Positions 1-9,635 of a stretch of DNA of 64,000 bases are shown piece after piece. The DNA is from Nitrobacter vulgaris (GTDB lineage: Bacteria; Pseudomonadota; Alphaproteobacteria; Rhizobiales; Xanthobacteraceae). The position numbers and the translations under genes are program-made. The notes below the pieces were generated by a model. It was not told the DNA's origin, searched no databases, and worked only from the letters and a program-made list of their open reading frames with translations. Position 1 is the first letter of the stretch. Each line of letters starts with the position of its first letter. Location of the stretch: the NCBI RefSeq assembly GCF_002028545.1, contig NZ_MWPQ01000019.1:30622-94621 (forward strand). Reading direction: 5' to 3'.

Positions 1-192
1 GCCGGTCCGTAATTCTGATACCAGCGTGTCGATTGCGCTCGGCATTCCGGCGACGGTCCCGTTGATGCCCTCGGCAGCGAGCAGGATCGAGCCCTTGATG
101 GACCGCCCGGCGCACAGCGCGCGCAGCGGTTCGCGCAACTCGCGAAAATTCGGCAGCGGCGTAAATTGGTACAAAGCGGCGACCTTGAGCAT
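1..192 (-). CDS. trhO: tRNA uridine(34) hydroxylase TrhO (rhodanese-type), 5' part only
   Basis: Partial gene: only the first 64 codons lie in the window and the rest runs off the left edge. The product begins MLKVAALYQFTPLPNF and contains GSILLAAEGINGTVAG, which matches the N-terminal acylphosphatase-like domain of the YceA/TrhO family. Family members make 5-hydroxyuridine at position 34 of certain tRNAs with oxygen. The catalytic rhodanese cysteine lies beyond the window, so activity cannot be judged. The start is the first ATG after an upstream stop. Confidence 0.8.
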   Translation of the reverse strand, partial: MLKVAALYQFTPLPNFRELREPLRALCAGRSIKGSILLAAEGINGTVAGMPSAIDTLVSELRTG

Positions 193-380
193 GGGGCGGG
201 TTTAGCAGCCAGCACCGCGTCGCGAAACCCATGCAATAATTCAATAGAGGGTCGATAGCGGATAATGTCCCTTTCTGTCCCGCTTCGTCGTGCAGACCGG
301 TCTTCTGCTGCCATCTGCAACGGCCGTTGCATACGAGGTTCTGTTGCCGTTCGACCGTCAGGGAATACTTCGTCGCATAG

Positions 381-407
381 AAAAAGCCGGCCCGCAAAGG
401 GCCGGCC
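381..407 (-). terminator. Rho-independent terminator of csbD
   Basis: On the minus strand GGGCCGGC and its complement pair around a 5-base loop (386-406) and are followed by TTTTT. It lies about 50 bases past the csbD stop codon, as expected for a monocistronic transcript. Confidence 0.8.
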
Positions 408-457
408 ATTCACGTCAAAATGCGACGCACGTTTTAGTTGGATCAAGATTAGTCAGA

Positions 458-673
458 TCAGAGTTTCTTGTTGATTGCGGCTGCTGCTTTGTCAGCAGCG
501 TCCTTGGTCGCTTCCTTGGCGTCGCCAAGCGCGTTCTGACCCTTACCCTTTAATTCTTGAATCGCGCCTTCACCCTGAAGCTTCTCCGAACCGACCGCTT
601 CGCCAATTCCCTGTTTGGCCTTACCGATTGCTTCGTTGACGGTACCCTTGATCTTGTCGGTAGTGGAACCCAT
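458..673 (-). CDS. csbD: CsbD family stress protein
   Basis: A 71-residue, highly charged, alanine-, glycine- and lysine-rich protein starting [20 protein letters not shown], which is the hallmark of the CsbD family. These small cytosolic proteins accumulate in general stress and stationary phase; their biochemical role is unknown. The gene stands alone, with its own terminator downstream and an exact EcfG-type promoter 33-57 bases upstream of the ATG, which fits a general stress response gene. The ATG follows an AAGGAGAAA ribosome binding site. Confidence 0.92.
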   Translation of the reverse strand: MGSTTDKIKGTVNEAIGKAKQGIGEAVGSEKLQGEGAIQELKGKGQNALGDAKEATKDAADKAAAAINKKL

Positions 674-705
674 AAGTTTTTCTCCTTCACGTCAGCCTGC
701 ACCAT

Positions 706-730
706 AACGTGCAATGCGTTGAAGGGTTCC
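706..730 (-). promoter_or_regulatory. EcfG general-stress sigma factor promoter of csbD
   Basis: Minus strand reads GGAAC (726-730), 16 bases, CGTT (706-709). This equals the alphaproteobacterial EcfG consensus GGAAC-N16/17-CGTT. It sits just upstream of csbD, a typical EcfG target. A second GGAAC a little further upstream lacks a CGTT at the right distance. Confidence 0.8.
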
Positions 731-868
731 TGCGGTGGAAAAGGGACGTGCCGTTCCGCATTCAAAAAGAAATTCAGAAGAGAGGTCCATGAGCGGGTCG
801 AAAGGGTGATCCGCTCATGATTCATGTTCGCGCCAGATGCGGCTATGGATCGAGGATATCGTCCCCGA

Positions 869-2965
869 CTAAGCAGCTCTGACCGTTGCGAGAAATTTCT
901 CGACCTCCTGCTTGAGACGACCAGTGTCCCCGGACAGGGACTTCGCCGCCGCAAGGGCCTGCGTGGAGGCGCTGCCTGTCACCGAAGCTCCGTTGCTGAC
1001 CTCGATAATGTTGGAGGAAACTTCTGAGGTTCCGGCAGCAGCCTGCTGGACGTTGCGGGATATCTCCTGAGTTGCCGACGCCTGCTCTTCGACTGCCGAA
1101 GCGATCGTGGCAGAAATCTCCGCGATCTTTCCGATGACGATCCCGATTTCCTTCACGTTATCGACAGAGTCGTCAGTCGCCGACTGGATGCTTGTAATCT
1201 GCTGGCCGATTTCGGCGGTGGCCTTCGCGGTCTGTTCGGCCAACGCCTTGACCTCGGACGCTACGACGGCAAACCCCCGGCCGGCTTCACCAGCGCGAGC
1301 GGCCTCGATCGTTGCATTGAGTGCCAGGAGATTGGTCTGGCTGGCAATCGTATTGATAAGTTCAACCACGTCTCCGATCTTCGTGGATGCCTGCGACAGC
1401 GAATTGATACGCTGGTCGGCGCTATGAGCCTTCTGCGCCGCGTCGTTTGCGATCCTCGAGGCTTCCTGCACCTGCCGGCTGATTTCATTCACGGAGGCCG
1501 CCATTTCCTCACTTGCAGAGGCCACAGACTGAACGTTGACCGTTGCCTCCTCGGAAGCCGCTGCCACAGCTGATGACAGCTGATGGGTTTGCTCGGCCGT
1601 CTTGGTCAAGGCGGTCGCCGAATCTTCGAGTTGGGTCGCCGCCGAGGATACGGTCTGGATCACTGCGCCGACCGCCGCTTCGAAGCCATCGGCAAGGCGG
1701 TGCATGTCCGCTTTGCGCTGCTGCGCAGCAAGTTGATCCTGCTGCATCTTGGCTTCCGCTTCATCGCGCGCCTTCTGCTCGGCCTTGACCTTGAAGGTTT
1801 CGACCGCCCGCGCCATGTCGCCCATTTCGTCCTTGCGGTCGAGCCCGGGCAGGACGACGGAGAAATTGCCTTTTGCGAGTTCACCCATCGCTGTCGTCAG
1901 CGCCGCCAACGGCCGCAGGATTCGCGAGAACGCTATCCAGAAGCTGACAAAAGCGAGGGCGATACAGCCCAGAAATATCAAGCCGGCGATGAGCAGTTTG
2001 GATGAGCTGTTTGCAGCCTCCTTGGCCGCCTCCTGGTCGGCCGCTTCACCGACTGCATTGGCCAGCCGAAGTATCGAATTGATCGCGGTCGTCGCCTGCG
2101 CCACATAGTCGTTGCCGCTGATCTTGTATTCACCCGTCTCGGCTGCCGCGAGTACGGCGTCGCGAGTCTGGCCGTAGATCTGGAAATAATCTCTCTCGAC
2201 ACCCGAGATCGCATCAGCAACTTTTCTCGGCAAGTCGGCGCGCATACGAGCCGGTGAAATGGTTTCCCATGCCAGCTCAACATTTCCGCGGAAACGAGCG
2301 ATCGTCCGCAAGTTGGTCGTGGAAATCTTGGCGCGGGAGCCAACCATCCCTCCGAAGAGCGCGCGCTCCCTTCCGGCGTTCTCTGCCATCTGCGCAGTCA
2401 GATGACGTAAGCTGACCAATTGCGTCAGGGCCGCTGTAGGCGGGCGGGTCAGCGTTTCCAAAGTGAGCCGCAGCCTGTTGCCGGATACGTCAATCAGCTT
2501 GGTGATGGTCGGCGAGAAGCTCTCCACGACGTCCGGGTTCCGTTCCGATCCCCGCTTGGGAAGATTCTCGTCGAGGCGCGTGCGAAATCCGACGAACCCC
2601 TGGAAAGCGCTCTCGGCCTCCGAGATTTTCGATTCCGCAGATTTCATCGCCGGATTTCCGCGCAGCAGTTGAGCGGCCTCCGAAAATGCGCGATCGGCGG
2701 CTTGCCGTGTTTCGGCGATCTGAGGACGGAGTTCTGCGGGCAGCGCATCGGGAGACTTCAGCGGCGCGTTCGTAAGTCCGCGCTCCACCGCCCACTGTCC
2801 CGCGCTTCGCAACAGCAATTGCGAGATGTGGTTCACTTCGAGGAATGCTTCAGATTGCTGTCGCTGTTCGTAGGCTTGATAGGCCGACATTCCGGCGGAA
2901 AGTGCGCCTATCATGACGAGCGCGGAGACGATCGCGGGCAGTGTAACGCTTATCTTCGCCTTCAT
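869..2965 (-). CDS. methyl-accepting chemotaxis protein
   Basis: A 698-residue transmembrane chemoreceptor. Residues about 8-30 form the first membrane segment and about 323-345 the second, enclosing a roughly 290-residue helical periplasmic sensor. The sensor has two ER-containing stretches (WAVERG near 60, GRERAL near 200) that recall NIT-type helical sensors, but I would not assign its ligand. A HAMP domain follows (about 347-400), then the cytoplasmic signalling domain with the conserved hairpin tip near 525-585 ([17 protein letters not shown]). There is no CheR/CheB-binding pentapeptide at the C-terminus. No che genes are adjacent, so it is an orphan receptor feeding a distant array. An 8-bp inverted repeat (3000-3023) lies 35 bases upstream of the start. 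Confidence 0.93.
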   Translation of the reverse strand: MKAKISVTLPAIVSALVMIGALSAGMSAYQAYEQRQQSEAFLEVNHISQLLLRSAGQWAVERGLTNAPLKSPDALPAELRPQIAETRQAADRAFSEAAQLLRGNPAMKSAESKISEAESAFQGFVGFRTRLDENLPKRGSERNPDVVESFSPTITKLIDVSGNRLRLTLETLTRPPTAALTQLVSLRHLTAQMAENAGRERALFGGMVGSRAKISTTNLRTIARFRGNVELAWETISPARMRADLPRKVADAISGVERDYFQIYGQTRDAVLAAAETGEYKISGNDYVAQATTAINSILRLANAVGEAADQEAAKEAANSSSKLLIAGLIFLGCIALAFVSFWIAFSRILRPLAALTTAMGELAKGNFSVVLPGLDRKDEMGDMARAVETFKVKAEQKARDEAEAKMQQDQLAAQQRKADMHRLADGFEAAVGAVIQTVSSAATQLEDSATALTKTAEQTHQLSSAVAAASEEATVNVQSVASASEEMAASVNEISRQVQEASRIANDAAQKAHSADQRINSLSQASTKIGDVVELINTIASQTNLLALNATIEAARAGEAGRGFAVVASEVKALAEQTAKATAEIGQQITSIQSATDDSVDNVKEIGIVIGKIAEISATIASAVEEQASATQEISRNVQQAAAGTSEVSSNIIEVSNGASVTGSASTQALAAAKSLSGDTGRLKQEVEKFLATVRAA

Positions 2966-3377
2966 TTTCGGATCCTTCCGATGCAGGTGAACTCTTCGCC
3001 GATCAACCGTTCTCAGTTGATCGAGGCTGGTGTTTGGTCGCTGTAGTACGGGCTAGGACGTTGTGCTTTGATGCGCGGCTGAGTGGCGAGAAGGCCCCGC
3101 GGTACGACACATGAACCGTTCAAATCGGCGGTATCTTCGAGCTACAGGATTAAAATTTTACCAATAAACGCGAGTGGATGATGTCTCGCAACCAAACCTT
3201 GCGTTCGGTTCAGGCTCTAACCGCGTTTTTCCGTTTGGTTTTCGATTATGAAAAATATGAAATGAAGCCGGCCTTTCCCTATTTTAAAGATATTTTCCTT
3301 ATAGCGGTAAGATCATTGCCTGTAGTAATCCCGAATCGGACCGACGGCGTCGAGTACCCGAACAAGAGGACATTGCG
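2966..3377. other. intergenic region between the divergent chemoreceptor gene and the fad operon
   Basis: No convincing gene. It holds an 8-bp inverted repeat CGATCAAC/GTTGATCG (3000-3023) near the chemoreceptor start, and nested inverted repeats at 3190-3240. The part next to fadE (about 3140-3340) is AT-rich compared with its surroundings and probably contains the operon promoter, though I cannot place -35/-10 boxes with confidence. Confidence 0.5.
3190..3240. repeat. nested inverted repeats upstream of the fad operon
   Basis: Outer arms AACCAAAC (3190-3197) and GTTTGGTT (3233-3240) enclose inner arms CGGTT and AACCG. This could be a regulator site or part of an untranslated leader for the fatty-acid operon. 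The regulator is unknown. Confidence 0.45.
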
Positions 3378-5642
3378 ATGAGCTTTCGCCGTGACGTGAT
3401 CTCCAAGCTGATCTTCTCCTGGGCGCGCCGTGTGCTGCCTTCGGTGTCCGATACCGAGCGCGAGGCGCTGGAAGCCGGGGACGTCTGGTGGGATGCCGAC
3501 CTGTTCACCGGCGATCCAGAGTGGGCGAAGCTCCTGGATACCCCGCCGGCAACTTTGACAGCAGAAGAGCAGGCATTCCTCAACGGGCCCGTGGACGAAC
3601 TGTGCGCCATGCTCGACGAATGGAAGATCAATTGGGAATTGCGAGATCTGCCGCCGGAGGTCTGGAATTTCATCAAGCAGAAAAAATTTCTCGGCATGAT
3701 CATTCCGACCGAGCATGGCGGACTCGGCTTTTCGCCCTATGCGCATTCGGAGGTCGTGCGGAAGATTTCATCGCGCTCGCTAGTCGCTGCGGTCACGGTG
3801 ATGGTGCCGAATTCACTTGGCCCCGGCGAATTGCTGATGCGTTTCGGTACCAGGGATCAACAGAGCAAATGGCTGCCATGTCTGGCTGACGGTCGCGACG
3901 TTCCGTGCTTCGGCCTCACCAGCCCGGAAGCCGGCTCCGACGCGGCGGCGATGACCGACAGCGGCATCATCTGCAAGGGCATGTTCGAGGGCCACGAGGT
4001 CATTGGGATCAGGTTGAACTGGCACAAGCGGTACATCACGCTTGGTCCGGTGGCGACACTTCTCGGCCTCGCCTTCAAAGCCTACGATCCGGATCATCTG
4101 GTTGGCTCGCAGGAGGACCTGGGCATCACCGTGGCGCTGATTCCAACCAGCCTGCCTGGAGTTTCGATCGGCCGTCGCCATCTTCCTGCGATGCAGGTGT
4201 TTCAGAACGGCCCAACCTGGGGCAAGGACGTCTTCGTTCCTCTCGACTACGTCATCGGCGGAAAGGAGCGTCTGGGTCAGGGCTGGAAGATGCTGATGAC
4301 CGCGCTGGCTGCCGGGCGCGGCATCTCGTTGCCCTCGTTGTCGGCTGCGGGCGCGGCTTTTTCGGCGCGGACGACCGGCGCTTATGCGCGCATCCGCGAA
4401 CAATTCGGCATTCCGATCGGAAAGTTCGAGGGTATCGAGGAGCCGTTGGCGCGGATTGCCGCCACGGCCTATCTGATCGATGCGGCGCGGCGGCTGACTT
4501 GCGCTGCGCTGAACGAGGGCCACCATCCCGCGGTCATCTCCGGCATCATGAAACTGCACGCCACCGAGCGGCTGCGCACCGTGATCGATGACGCAATGGA
4601 TATCCATGGCGGCAAGGCGGTCATCGATGGACCTCAAAATTATCTCGGTAACCTCTATCGGGGGGTGCCGGTTTCGATCACCGTGGAGGGCGCCAACATC
4701 CTGACGCGCAATCTTATCATCTTCGGGCAGGGTGCGATTCGTGCGCATCCCTATTTGCTGCAGGAGATGAATGCGCTCGGCGACACGAACAAGGCCCGAG
4801 GCCTTGATGCTTTTGACAAGACGTTCTGGGTTCACATCGTCCACAGCTTCAAGACTTTGTTCCGTGCCTGGGGCCGAAGCTGGAGCGGCGGAGTTTTTGC
4901 GCCCGCGCCGGATGACGCTGGCGCGGTGACCGGATTCTATCGTCAACTCTCGAGGTATTCGGCGGCCTTCGCATTATGCGCCGATATGGCGCTCCTGACG
5001 CTCGGCGGCAAGTTGAAGCGGAAGGAGATGCTATCCGCACGGTTTGGCGACATTCTTTCCGAGCTGTATCTCTTGTCGGCCGTACTCAAGCGTTGGCACG
5101 AGGAGGGCCGTCAGGAGGCCGATCTCGCAGCGGTCGAATGGTGCATGGCGACCGGCTTCCGCACCATGGAGCAGCGGTTTGCGGATATCCTGGCGAATCT
5201 GCCAAACCGCTTTGTCGCGATCATGCTCAAATTCATGATCCAGCCGCTCGGCGCGCAAGCGCGCGGACCCAGCGACAAGGTCATCCACGCCTGCGCGCAA
5301 CTGGTGTTGGAGCCTTCCGTCGCGCGCGATCGCCTGACGCAGGGACTGTCGCATGTCGATGATGACGGTGGGCCAGCCCGGCTGGAGAAGGCATTCCTGC
5401 TGGTTACCGCCGCCGAGGACGTGTTTAAGCGGATGCACGCTGCGCGCCTGCGCGATGCGGATGCCGCCGTCAGGCAAGGCACCATCACCCAGGTCGAAGC
5501 CGAGCAGTACAAGGCAGCGCAAGAGGCAGTGGCCCGGGTTATTGAGGTCGACGACTTTGCGCCGGAGGCATTGTCGCCTCACGAGAAGCCCGTCAGCGTG
5601 CAAGTCGTGCAGGAGCGGGCCGAGACGAGGGTGGCAGGCTGA
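3378..5642 (+). CDS. fadE: long acyl-CoA dehydrogenase, FadE type
   Basis: A 754-residue flavoprotein that catalyses the first step of beta-oxidation, acyl-CoA to 2-enoyl-CoA. It has an extended N-terminus, the central acyl-CoA dehydrogenase fold (CFGLTSPEAGSDA flavin/substrate region; IHGGKAVIDGPQNYLGNLYR near the C-terminal helical domain), and a further 280 or so residues resembling the DUF1974 tail of E. coli FadE. The length is close to FadE (about 815) rather than the 380-residue short enzymes. The start ATG follows AGAGGA. Its stop TGA overlaps the ATG of the thiolase gene by one base, so the two are translationally coupled as the first genes of a fad operon. Confidence 0.92.
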   Translation: MSFRRDVISKLIFSWARRVLPSVSDTEREALEAGDVWWDADLFTGDPEWAKLLDTPPATLTAEEQAFLNGPVDELCAMLDEWKINWELRDLPPEVWNFIKQKKFLGMIIPTEHGGLGFSPYAHSEVVRKISSRSLVAAVTVMVPNSLGPGELLMRFGTRDQQSKWLPCLADGRDVPCFGLTSPEAGSDAAAMTDSGIICKGMFEGHEVIGIRLNWHKRYITLGPVATLLGLAFKAYDPDHLVGSQEDLGITVALIPTSLPGVSIGRRHLPAMQVFQNGPTWGKDVFVPLDYVIGGKERLGQGWKMLMTALAAGRGISLPSLSAAGAAFSARTTGAYARIREQFGIPIGKFEGIEEPLARIAATAYLIDAARRLTCAALNEGHHPAVISGIMKLHATERLRTVIDDAMDIHGGKAVIDGPQNYLGNLYRGVPVSITVEGANILTRNLIIFGQGAIRAHPYLLQEMNALGDTNKARGLDAFDKTFWVHIVHSFKTLFRAWGRSWSGGVFAPAPDDAGAVTGFYRQLSRYSAAFALCADMALLTLGGKLKRKEMLSARFGDILSELYLLSAVLKRWHEEGRQEADLAAVEWCMATGFRTMEQRFADILANLPNRFVAIMLKFMIQPLGAQARGPSDKVIHACAQLVLEPSVARDRLTQGLSHVDDDGGPARLEKAFLLVTAAEDVFKRMHAARLRDADAAVRQGTITQVEAEQYKAAQEAVARVIEVDDFAPEALSPHEKPVSVQVVQERAETRVAG

Positions 5643-6925
5643 TGGTGCGCCCAGTCTATATCATCGACGGCAGCCGAACTCCGTTCCTGAAAGCGCGCAG
5701 CGGTCCGGGGCCGTTCACGCCGGTCGATCTGGCCGTGCAATGCGGCCGGCCGTTGCTGGCGCGCCAGCCGTTCGCGCCTGACGCGTTCGATCAGGTCATC
5801 CTCGGCTGTGTCAACGTCATTGCCGATGAAATGAACCCGGCCCGCGTCGCGGCATTGCGGCTCGGCATGGGCGAGGCGATGGTCGCGTTCACGGTGCAGA
5901 TCAACTGTGGCTCGGGCATGCAGTCGATCGACACCGGCTACCGCTACATCCGCGATGGCGACGCTAATTTGATTCTGACTGGCGGAGCGGAGGCGCTGAG
6001 CCATGCACCGCTGGTATGGCCGCAGCAGGGCGTGCGCTGGTTCGCAGGTGTTGCCGCCGCCAAGGGCATCGTTGAGAAAATCAAGGCGATCGCCAAAGCG
6101 CGACCGCCCTATTTCAAGCCGATCATCGGGCTTGAGCGGGGGCTGACCGATCCGATCACCGAACTCAACATGGGCCAGACCGCGGAGGTGGTCGGCCATC
6201 TTTTCGGCATCACGCGCGAACAGTCCGATGCCTACGCGGTCGAGAGCCACAAACGCCTGGCCAAGGCGCAGGCCGAAGGCTGGCTGAAAGGCGAGTTGGA
6301 AACCACTTTCGCGCGCGACGGCAAATTCTATGATCACGACGACGGCGTGCGCCCCGACTCCTCGATGGAGTCGCTGGCGAAGTTGAAGCCGGTGTTCGAG
6401 CGGCCATGGGGCCAGGTCACCGCCGGCAATTCCTCGCAGATCACTGACGGCGCTTGCTGGACGATTCTCGCATCAGAAGACGCCGTCATCAAACACGGTC
6501 TCAAGCCGAAGGCGATGATCATCGACAGCCAGTGGTCGGGGCTGGATCCTTCAGTCATGGGACTGGGTCCGGTGCTGTCGGCGACCGAACTTTTGAAGCG
6601 CAACAAGCTATCGCTTCACGACATCGAAACCTGGGAGCTCAATGAAGCATTCGCGACGCAGGTGCTCGGCTGCCTCGCGGCGTGGGAGGATGAGAAGTTC
6701 TGCCGCGAGGTGCTCGGACTTGAGGACGCCGCCGGCACGATCGATCGCGCCAGGCTCAATGTCGATGGCGGCGCGGTCAGCCTCGGTCATCCCGTTGGCA
6801 CTTCGGGCAACCGCATCGTGTTGCATCTTGTCAACGCTATGAAGCGGCTCGGCACAAGGCGCGGGATTGCCACCGAATGCATCGGCGGCGGGCTGGGCGG
6901 TGCGATGCTGGTTGAGATGGTGTGA
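5642..6925 (+). CDS. fadA: acetyl-CoA C-acyltransferase (3-ketoacyl-CoA thiolase)
   Basis: A 427-residue thiolase. The nucleophile Cys89 lies in INCGSGMQS. The second half carries NEAFATQ, GGAVSLGHPVGTSG with the catalytic His, and a CIGGGLGG motif with the second catalytic Cys near the C-terminus. The enzyme cleaves 3-ketoacyl-CoA to acetyl-CoA and the shortened acyl-CoA. It is slightly longer than FadA (about 390) and nearer the FadI subgroup. It sits between fadE and the hydratase/dehydrogenase gene; that gene begins 8 bases after this stop. Confidence 0.93.
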   Translation: MVRPVYIIDGSRTPFLKARSGPGPFTPVDLAVQCGRPLLARQPFAPDAFDQVILGCVNVIADEMNPARVAALRLGMGEAMVAFTVQINCGSGMQSIDTGYRYIRDGDANLILTGGAEALSHAPLVWPQQGVRWFAGVAAAKGIVEKIKAIAKARPPYFKPIIGLERGLTDPITELNMGQTAEVVGHLFGITREQSDAYAVESHKRLAKAQAEGWLKGELETTFARDGKFYDHDDGVRPDSSMESLAKLKPVFERPWGQVTAGNSSQITDGACWTILASEDAVIKHGLKPKAMIIDSQWSGLDPSVMGLGPVLSATELLKRNKLSLHDIETWELNEAFATQVLGCLAAWEDEKFCREVLGLEDAAGTIDRARLNVDGGAVSLGHPVGTSGNRIVLHLVNAMKRLGTRRGIATECIGGGLGGAMLVEMV

Positions 6926-6932
6926 GGGCGTC

Positions 6933-9023
6933 ATGAAATCAAAGGTATTGGACGCTCTCAAGGATCGCGTGCTGGAGCTTGGGCCAACGCCCGATGCAAG
7001 CGGTCCCTATCGCAACTTCAAGCTGACCCGCGATAGCGATGGTGTGGCTTGGGTTCTGTTTGACCGCGCCGATTCCAGCGCCAACACGCTGTCGTCGGAC
7101 GTGATGGAGGAGTTTGGCGCAATCGTCACCGCGCTGGAAAACCATCCGCCCGCCGGCGTCGTGCTCCGTTCGGCCAAGACGTCCGGCTTCATCGCAGGCG
7201 CCGACGTCAACGAATTCCGTGGCGCCGCCGATCCAGGCGAGGTCGAAACGACGCTCAGGCGCGCCGACGGCATTATCGGCCGGCTGGAGGCGCTGAAGAT
7301 TCCGACCGTCGCCGTGATCCACGGCTTCTGCCTCGGCGGAGGACTCGAGGTAGCATTGGCATGCCGGACACGAATCGCCATCGACAATGCGCGGTTCGGT
7401 TTCCCCGAAGTGATGCTCGGCCTGCATCCCGGCCTCGGCGGCACCGTTCGCTTTACCAGGCTTGTCAATCCGATGCAGGCGATGACGTTGATGCTCACCG
7501 GCAAGACCATCGACGCGCGGAAAGCGAAATCGCTTGGTCTTGTCGATGCCGTGACCCAGGAGCGGCACGTCCGCAACGCCGTGAAGGATGTGGTGGCCGG
7601 CCGGCTGAAGCGTGGCCGGCCAAGCGTGCTCAATCAACTGCTGAATCTCGGCCCCGTTCGCGGCTTTCTAGCCAAGCGGATGCGCCAGGAGGCCGCGAAG
7701 GCGGCGCCGCAGGAGCATTATCCCGCTCCCTATGCACTGATCGATCTCTGGGAGAGGCATGGCGGTAGCAAGACGGCGATGCTGGCGGCTGAAAAGCGGT
7801 CCTTCGCCGAGTTGATGGTAACGTCGACGGCGCAGAACCTGATCCGGGTGTTCTTCCTCCGCGAGGAGATGAAGAAGCTCGCGGCCGGCGACAACGTTGT
7901 GAAGCATCTGCACGTCATCGGCGCCGGCGCCATGGGCGGCGACATCGCCGCGTGGTGCGCGCATCAGAATATCCGGGTCACGCTCGCGGACATGAAGCCG
8001 GAGCCGATCGCCGCCGCGATCAGGCGCGCAGCCGATCTTTACAGCAAGATCGTCCGCAAGCGGACCGGTATCCGCGATACGCTCGACCGTTTGATACCCG
8101 ACCTGGTTGGCGAAGGCGTGCGCCACGCCGATCTCATCATCGAGGCGGTTTCCGAAAAGCTCGAACTGAAGCAGAAAGTCTATGCCGCAATCGAGCCGAG
8201 AATGAAGCCGGGCGCGATCCTCGCTACCAACACCTCGAGCATTCCGCTGCAGGAGCTGCGCACCACATTGCAGCGTCCTGAGCGCCTGGTGGGCCTGCAT
8301 TTCTTCAATCCGGTGTCGCGGTTGCAACTGGTGGAAGTGGTCAGCCACGAAACCGCCGACCCGCAGGTGCTGAAACAGGCCATGGCATTCGTCGGGGCAA
8401 TAGACCGGCTGCCGCTGCCCGTGCAGAGCTCGTCAGGGTTCCTGGTCAACCGCGCACTGACGCCGTATATGCTCGAAGCCATGGTCATGCTCGACGAAAA
8501 GATCGACAAGACGGTGATCGATGCCGCGGCGGAAAAATTCGGCATGCCGGTGGGACCGATCGAACTCGCCGACCAGGTCGGGCTGGACATCTGCCTCGCC
8601 GTTGGCGACGAGTTGCGCGCGAAGTTCGGCGAAGCTCTTCCGCAGCCGCCGGACTGGCTGCGTGAGAAAGTTGCGAAAGGCGAACTCGGCCGCAAGACCG
8701 GCCAGGGTTTTTATACCTGGCGCGGAGGTAAGGCTGAGAAGGGCGATGCCGGGAATTCGCGGGTTCAGCCGGAATTGATCGACCGCCTGATGCTGCCGAT
8801 CTCGAACGTCTGCGTCGCATGCCTGCGCGAAGGCATCGTCGACGATCCCGACCTTGTCGACGGGGCCATGATCTTCGGCACCGGCTACGCTCCGTTCCGC
8901 GGCGGTCCGCTGAAGTATGCGCGCACTCGTGGCCCGGAGAATGTCGCCGCCAATTTGCGCGAGCTCGCGGCAAAATACGGCGCTCGTTTCGCGCCGGACC
9001 CGGGCTGGGATACGTTCAAGTGA
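6933..9023 (+). CDS. fadJ: fused enoyl-CoA hydratase / 3-hydroxyacyl-CoA dehydrogenase
   Basis: A 696-residue trifunctional-type protein. The N-terminal crotonase domain (about 1-300) shows FIAGADV for the oxyanion hole and GGGLEVALACR...FGFPEVMLG with both glutamates. The NAD-binding dehydrogenase domain begins with VIGAGAMGGDIAAWCA, has HFFNPVSR with the catalytic His, and ends with the C-terminal dehydrogenase repeats. It performs beta-oxidation steps 2 and 3. An in-frame ATG exists upstream at 6867, but it lies inside the thiolase gene; the ATG at 6933 has GAGGG in front and gives the usual N-terminus. FadB and FadJ types are hard to separate here. Confidence 0.92.
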   Translation: MKSKVLDALKDRVLELGPTPDASGPYRNFKLTRDSDGVAWVLFDRADSSANTLSSDVMEEFGAIVTALENHPPAGVVLRSAKTSGFIAGADVNEFRGAADPGEVETTLRRADGIIGRLEALKIPTVAVIHGFCLGGGLEVALACRTRIAIDNARFGFPEVMLGLHPGLGGTVRFTRLVNPMQAMTLMLTGKTIDARKAKSLGLVDAVTQERHVRNAVKDVVAGRLKRGRPSVLNQLLNLGPVRGFLAKRMRQEAAKAAPQEHYPAPYALIDLWERHGGSKTAMLAAEKRSFAELMVTSTAQNLIRVFFLREEMKKLAAGDNVVKHLHVIGAGAMGGDIAAWCAHQNIRVTLADMKPEPIAAAIRRAADLYSKIVRKRTGIRDTLDRLIPDLVGEGVRHADLIIEAVSEKLELKQKVYAAIEPRMKPGAILATNTSSIPLQELRTTLQRPERLVGLHFFNPVSRLQLVEVVSHETADPQVLKQAMAFVGAIDRLPLPVQSSSGFLVNRALTPYMLEAMVMLDEKIDKTVIDAAAEKFGMPVGPIELADQVGLDICLAVGDELRAKFGEALPQPPDWLREKVAKGELGRKTGQGFYTWRGGKAEKGDAGNSRVQPELIDRLMLPISNVCVACLREGIVDDPDLVDGAMIFGTGYAPFRGGPLKYARTRGPENVAANLRELAAKYGARFAPDPGWDTFK

Positions 9024-9054
9024 GGCGATGCGTGATGTTGCTTCAGACCAACGA

Positions 9055-9501
9055 ATGACAGACATCATGACCGACCTCACAGCCGTTCACGCCCCGGCGA
9101 TCAGTGAAGCCACGCCGCTCGGCGAACTCTGCACGCGCACGCTGGCGATGCCGGCCGACACCAATCAGAATGGTGACATTTTCGGCGGCTGGCTGCTGAG
9201 CCAGATGGACATCGGGGGCGGCGTCTTCGCCTCCAAGCTCGCGAAGTCCCGCACCGTGACGGTTGCAATCGACGCCATGAATTTCCGCAAACCGGTTTTT
9301 GTCGGCGATCTCGTCTCCGTGCATGCAACACTCGTCCGCATTGGCAAGACTTCGATCACGGTGCATCTGGAAGCCTGGGTGATGCGCCGCAAGGAGAAGC
9401 AGTTCATCCTTGTCACCGACGGCAAATTTACCTACGTCGCGATCGACGATCAGGGCCTCCCGCGGGAAATCCCCCAGGCCGGGCGGCCGGCTACGGCATA
9501 G
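9055..9501 (+). CDS. acyl-CoA thioesterase, YciA-like hotdog fold
   Basis: A 148-residue hotdog-fold thioesterase with the NQNGDIFGGWLLSQMDIGGG signature (the Asp is catalytic in YciA relatives) and RKPVFVGDLVS. It hydrolyses acyl-CoA to free acid and CoA and could vent stalled intermediates of the upstream fad operon, from which only about 30 bases separate it. The start is uncertain: ATGs at 9028, 9055 and 9067 are in frame and none has a strong ribosome binding site. Confidence 0.85.
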   Translation: MTDIMTDLTAVHAPAISEATPLGELCTRTLAMPADTNQNGDIFGGWLLSQMDIGGGVFASKLAKSRTVTVAIDAMNFRKPVFVGDLVSVHATLVRIGKTSITVHLEAWVMRRKEKQFILVTDGKFTYVAIDDQGLPREIPQAGRPATA

Positions 9502-9578
9502 CCGGCACTCCCAGCCAGCCTGTTTGCTGAACCGGAACGGTTTACGCCGCCAGCCGCCAATTCGTCGATCCGATATGG

Positions 9579-9635
9579 CGTTTTCGAGCGAAGTGGATGC
9601 GGTTTGCCTGAAGAAAACGCGTCAGAAGCAAAATG
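9579..9635 (+). repeat. dispersed intergenic hairpin repeat, copy 1
   Basis: Contains TTTTCGAGCGAAGTGGAT and ends in GAAAACGCGTCAGAA. The arms GCGTTTTC (9579-9586) and GAAAACGC (9613-9620) are inverted. Related copies lie near 16.7, 38.3 and 46.6 kb. Confidence 0.75.

Noticed and set aside
3178..3381. Plus-strand frame of 67 residues in front of fadE
   Set aside because: It overlaps the fadE ribosome binding site and start, has no binding site of its own, and spans the inverted repeats; composition is not coding-like.
3813..4946. 377-residue minus-strand frame opposite fadE
   Set aside because: It is a shadow of the fadE gene in high-GC DNA; fadE has clear family motifs on the other strand.
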